From assembly GCA_035541475.1 (NCBI GenBank), contig DATKND010000093.1, forward strand, positions 1-64,000: 64,000 nucleotides of DNA, in the 5' to 3' direction. The notes below the pieces were generated by a model, which did not search any database, was not told the origin of the DNA, and saw only the letters and a program-made list of their open reading frames with translations. This document shows, piece by piece, positions 62,676 to 64,000 of the stretch; the stretch's first letter is position 1, and every line of letters begins with the position of its first letter. The position numbers and the translations under genes are program-made. The DNA comes from DASUFZ01 sp035541475. GTDB lineage: Bacteria; Myxococcota_A; UBA9160; SMWR01.

Positions 62676-64000
62676 CTACTCGAAGCGCCGCTGAGCCGCC
62701 CAGAACTCGTCGCGCGGCACCCGCAGTCCGCGAGCGACGTAGACCGAGGCATGGGCCAGCCACGGCATGCACCAGCGGCACTCCACCTCGCCGACGCGCT
62801 CGACGCTCGTGTACCAGCGCGTGAGCTGCGCATCGGATTTCGCGATCGCGATTGCGATGTCGCCGCTGCGGTCGCCGAGGCCCCAGAGCCAGTAACTATT
62901 GTGGCCGCTGACCGCCGGGGGGAGCGCGAGGTCCGCCGCATAGTACTCGAGCGCGCCGGCCTCGCTGTAGTTCCGGGTGACCACGACCGCGGCGGCACGA
63001 TCGCTCGGCGACAGCCTGTCGGCCGCCCGCGCGACCGCTTCGGCCAGCTCGCGCCAGCCGAAGCGCTGCGCGAAGTGAAGCGGCAGCGCCGCCGTGTCGT
63101 CCACTTGATCGCGCGGCGCCTCGACCCCGAGCGCCGCCGCATAGCCGGGGACGCGCTCGGGCGGCAGCAGCGGAACCGCGAGCGGAAGGGTCAGCGCGCC
63201 CTCGATCAGCAGCAGCACGGAGAGCACCACGGGCAGAGCGCGCAGGCGTGCGCGAGCCAGGCGCTCGATCGCGACGCCGCCGGCCGCGAGGAGCACGCAA
63301 TAGGAAGGCGCGCTGTAGTTCGAGCGCGCGGTCCCGCTCGCAAGGAGCAGCGCGATCGTTCCGATCCAGATGAAGGCGAGCCAGCGCTGGCCGCGACCCG
63401 CGTCCGTGAAGTACCAGCGAAGCCCCGAGAGCCAGACCCCCGCGCACAGCGGTCCGAGCACGAGGAGCTGCTCCGCGGCGAAGGCGAGCGGCGCCTTGTG
63501 CACCATCTTCTGCTGCGAGGCGTTGTGGACGAACTCGAGCGTCGGCCAGCCGTGGAGCTGCTGCCAGACGAGGTGCGGCGCGAAGATCGCCAACGCGATC
63601 GCTCCCGCGAGCCATGGCCCTCGCGTCGCGAGCTGGTGTCGCGCCGGGGTGAGGACGAGCCCGAGCGCGAGGCCGAAGCCCAGCCACAGCACGCTGATCT
63701 TGTTCAGCAGCCCGAGTCCCAGCAGCGCGCCGAGCGCGACCCAGGTTCCCGTGCGCGCGCCGTTGCCGATCCGCGCGAGCAGCCACGCCGCAGCGGTCCA
63801 GATCGCGGGCTCGAAGGCGTTCATCGAGTAGAAGCCGGCCACCGCCTGGTAGACGGGCGCCGAGAATGCGGCGACCGCGGCGAGCGCCTGCGCCCTGCGG
63901 CCGCCGCCGAGCTCGCGCGCGAGCAGCGCGAGCAGCGCGAGATTTGCGCAGGCGGCGAGCGCGGGGAGCAGGTTCAGGGCGAACGCCGACTCTCCGAAGA
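62676..64000 (-). CDS. Membrane glycosyltransferase, GT39/ArnT-like (5' end outside window)
   Basis: The coding frame runs through the end of the window, so the N-terminal part is missing. At least 441 codons are visible, from FGESAFALNLLPALAA through MNAFEPAIWTAAAWLLARI, PHLVWQQLHGWPTLEFVHNASQQKMVH and DPER. Multiple hydrophobic segments and the conserved opening of the ArnT/PMT_2 family (FGESxFALRLLPALAG pattern, followed by SMNAxE) identify a polyprenyl-phosphate-sugar-dependent glycosyltransferase. The C-terminal 150 residues form the soluble domain. The acceptor (lipid A, protein or other) cannot be told. Confidence 0.82.
   Translation of the reverse strand, partial: FGESAFALNLLPALAACANLALLALLARELGGGRRAQALAAVAAFSAPVYQAVAGFYSMNAFEPAIWTAAAWLLARIGNGARTGTWVALGALLGLGLLNKISVLWLGFGLALGLVLTPARHQLATRGPWLAGAIALAIFAPHLVWQQLHGWPTLEFVHNASQQKMVHKAPLAFAAEQLLVLGPLCAGVWLSGLRWYFTDAGRGQRWLAFIWIGTIALLLASGTARSNYSAPSYCVLLAAGGVAIERLARARLRALPVVLSVLLLIEGALTLPLAVPLLPPERVPGYAAALGVEAPRDQVDDTAALPLHFAQRFGWRELAEAVARAADRLSPSDRAAAVVVTRNYSEAGALEYYAADLALPPAVSGHNSYWLWGLGDRSGDIAIAIAKSDAQLTRWYTSVERVGEVECRWCMPWLAHASVYVARGLRVPRDEFWAAQRRFE

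Overview
This is a dense, very G+C-rich (roughly 70 %) chromosomal segment with about 60 protein genes. I see no rRNA or tRNA gene, CRISPR array, insertion sequence or prophage. Genes are packed in short operons joined by ATGA, GTGA, TTGA or TGATG stop/start overlaps. Most convergent pairs also overlap or abut at their stop codons. The content points to an uncultured, aerobic or facultative deltaproteobacterial-grade bacterium (Myxococcota, Desulfobacterota or Binatota-like): class IV-type pilin, SUF Fe-S operon, CbpA/CbpM, B12-binding radical SAM enzyme, cytochrome P450 with ferredoxin, LuxC/LuxE-type enzymes, HEAT-repeat membrane proteins. This placement is inference from gene content and composition only.

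Layout. 1-2.6 kb: 3' end of an ECF sigma factor gene, then amtB-glnK behind an excellent sigma-54 promoter. 2.6-8.6 kb: remnant of a glycosyltransferase, metallophosphoesterase, a pilin, a 1032-residue nucleotide-translocase/HEAT/cNMP-binding fusion, and a START-like protein. 8.6-15.4 kb: amino-acid-oxidase-like/SnoaL-like/DUF3179 operon, two exported proteins, an orphan PDZ-containing histidine kinase and a 46-residue membrane peptide upstream of it. 15.6-19.3 kb: FAH-like protein, a Tat-exported split-barrel protein, assimilatory APS reductase (cysH), a thiamine-binding protein and an alpha/beta-hydrolase-HPPK fusion. 19.3-23.0 kb: a three-gene overlapping operon of class III aminotransferase, LuxE-like acyl-protein synthetase and LuxC-like acyl-CoA reductase, without luciferase. 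23.1-31.2 kb: radical SAM enzyme, FtsH, FumC, CbpA, CbpM, acyl-CoA-dehydrogenase-like flavoprotein, lipoprotein. 31.2-33.5 kb: glycosyltransferase and MFS protein. 33.6-39.8 kb: a complete SUF operon, Rrf2-sufB-sufC-sufD-sufS-sufU-sufT, with a well-formed promoter surrounded by inverted repeats. 39.9-45.2 kb: MFS exporter/zinc metallopeptidase/ATP-grasp ligase operon, then a nucleotide-sugar-epimerase-like protein and a flippase-like membrane protein. 45.1-50.3 kb: proS, a class IV aminotransferase with an IclR regulator, a FIST protein. 50.5-64 kb: RNase D, aminopeptidase P, acetyl-CoA synthetase, SDR/histidine-phosphatase pair, M23 peptidase-mutY-Smr-aroC operon, ferredoxin/P450 pair, and a GT39-type membrane glycosyltransferase cut by the window edge.

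The strongest unexplained structure is a family of six dispersed elements (copies at about 4.2, 8.0, 23.0, 39.8, 43.1 and 49.2 kb). Each sits at the 3' end of a gene. Each copy has GC-rich hairpins, whose stem sequences differ between copies while pairing is mostly kept, followed by a conserved unpaired tail ending in GACCCGG in four of the six. Two copies run into coding sequence and supply the last codons. Other points worth a second look are the LuxE/LuxC/aminotransferase operon, the MFS/peptidase/ligase operon, the nucleotide-translocase fusion, two genes whose only plausible start is CTG, two very strong inverted repeats at 2.6 and 29.3 kb, and the suf promoter.
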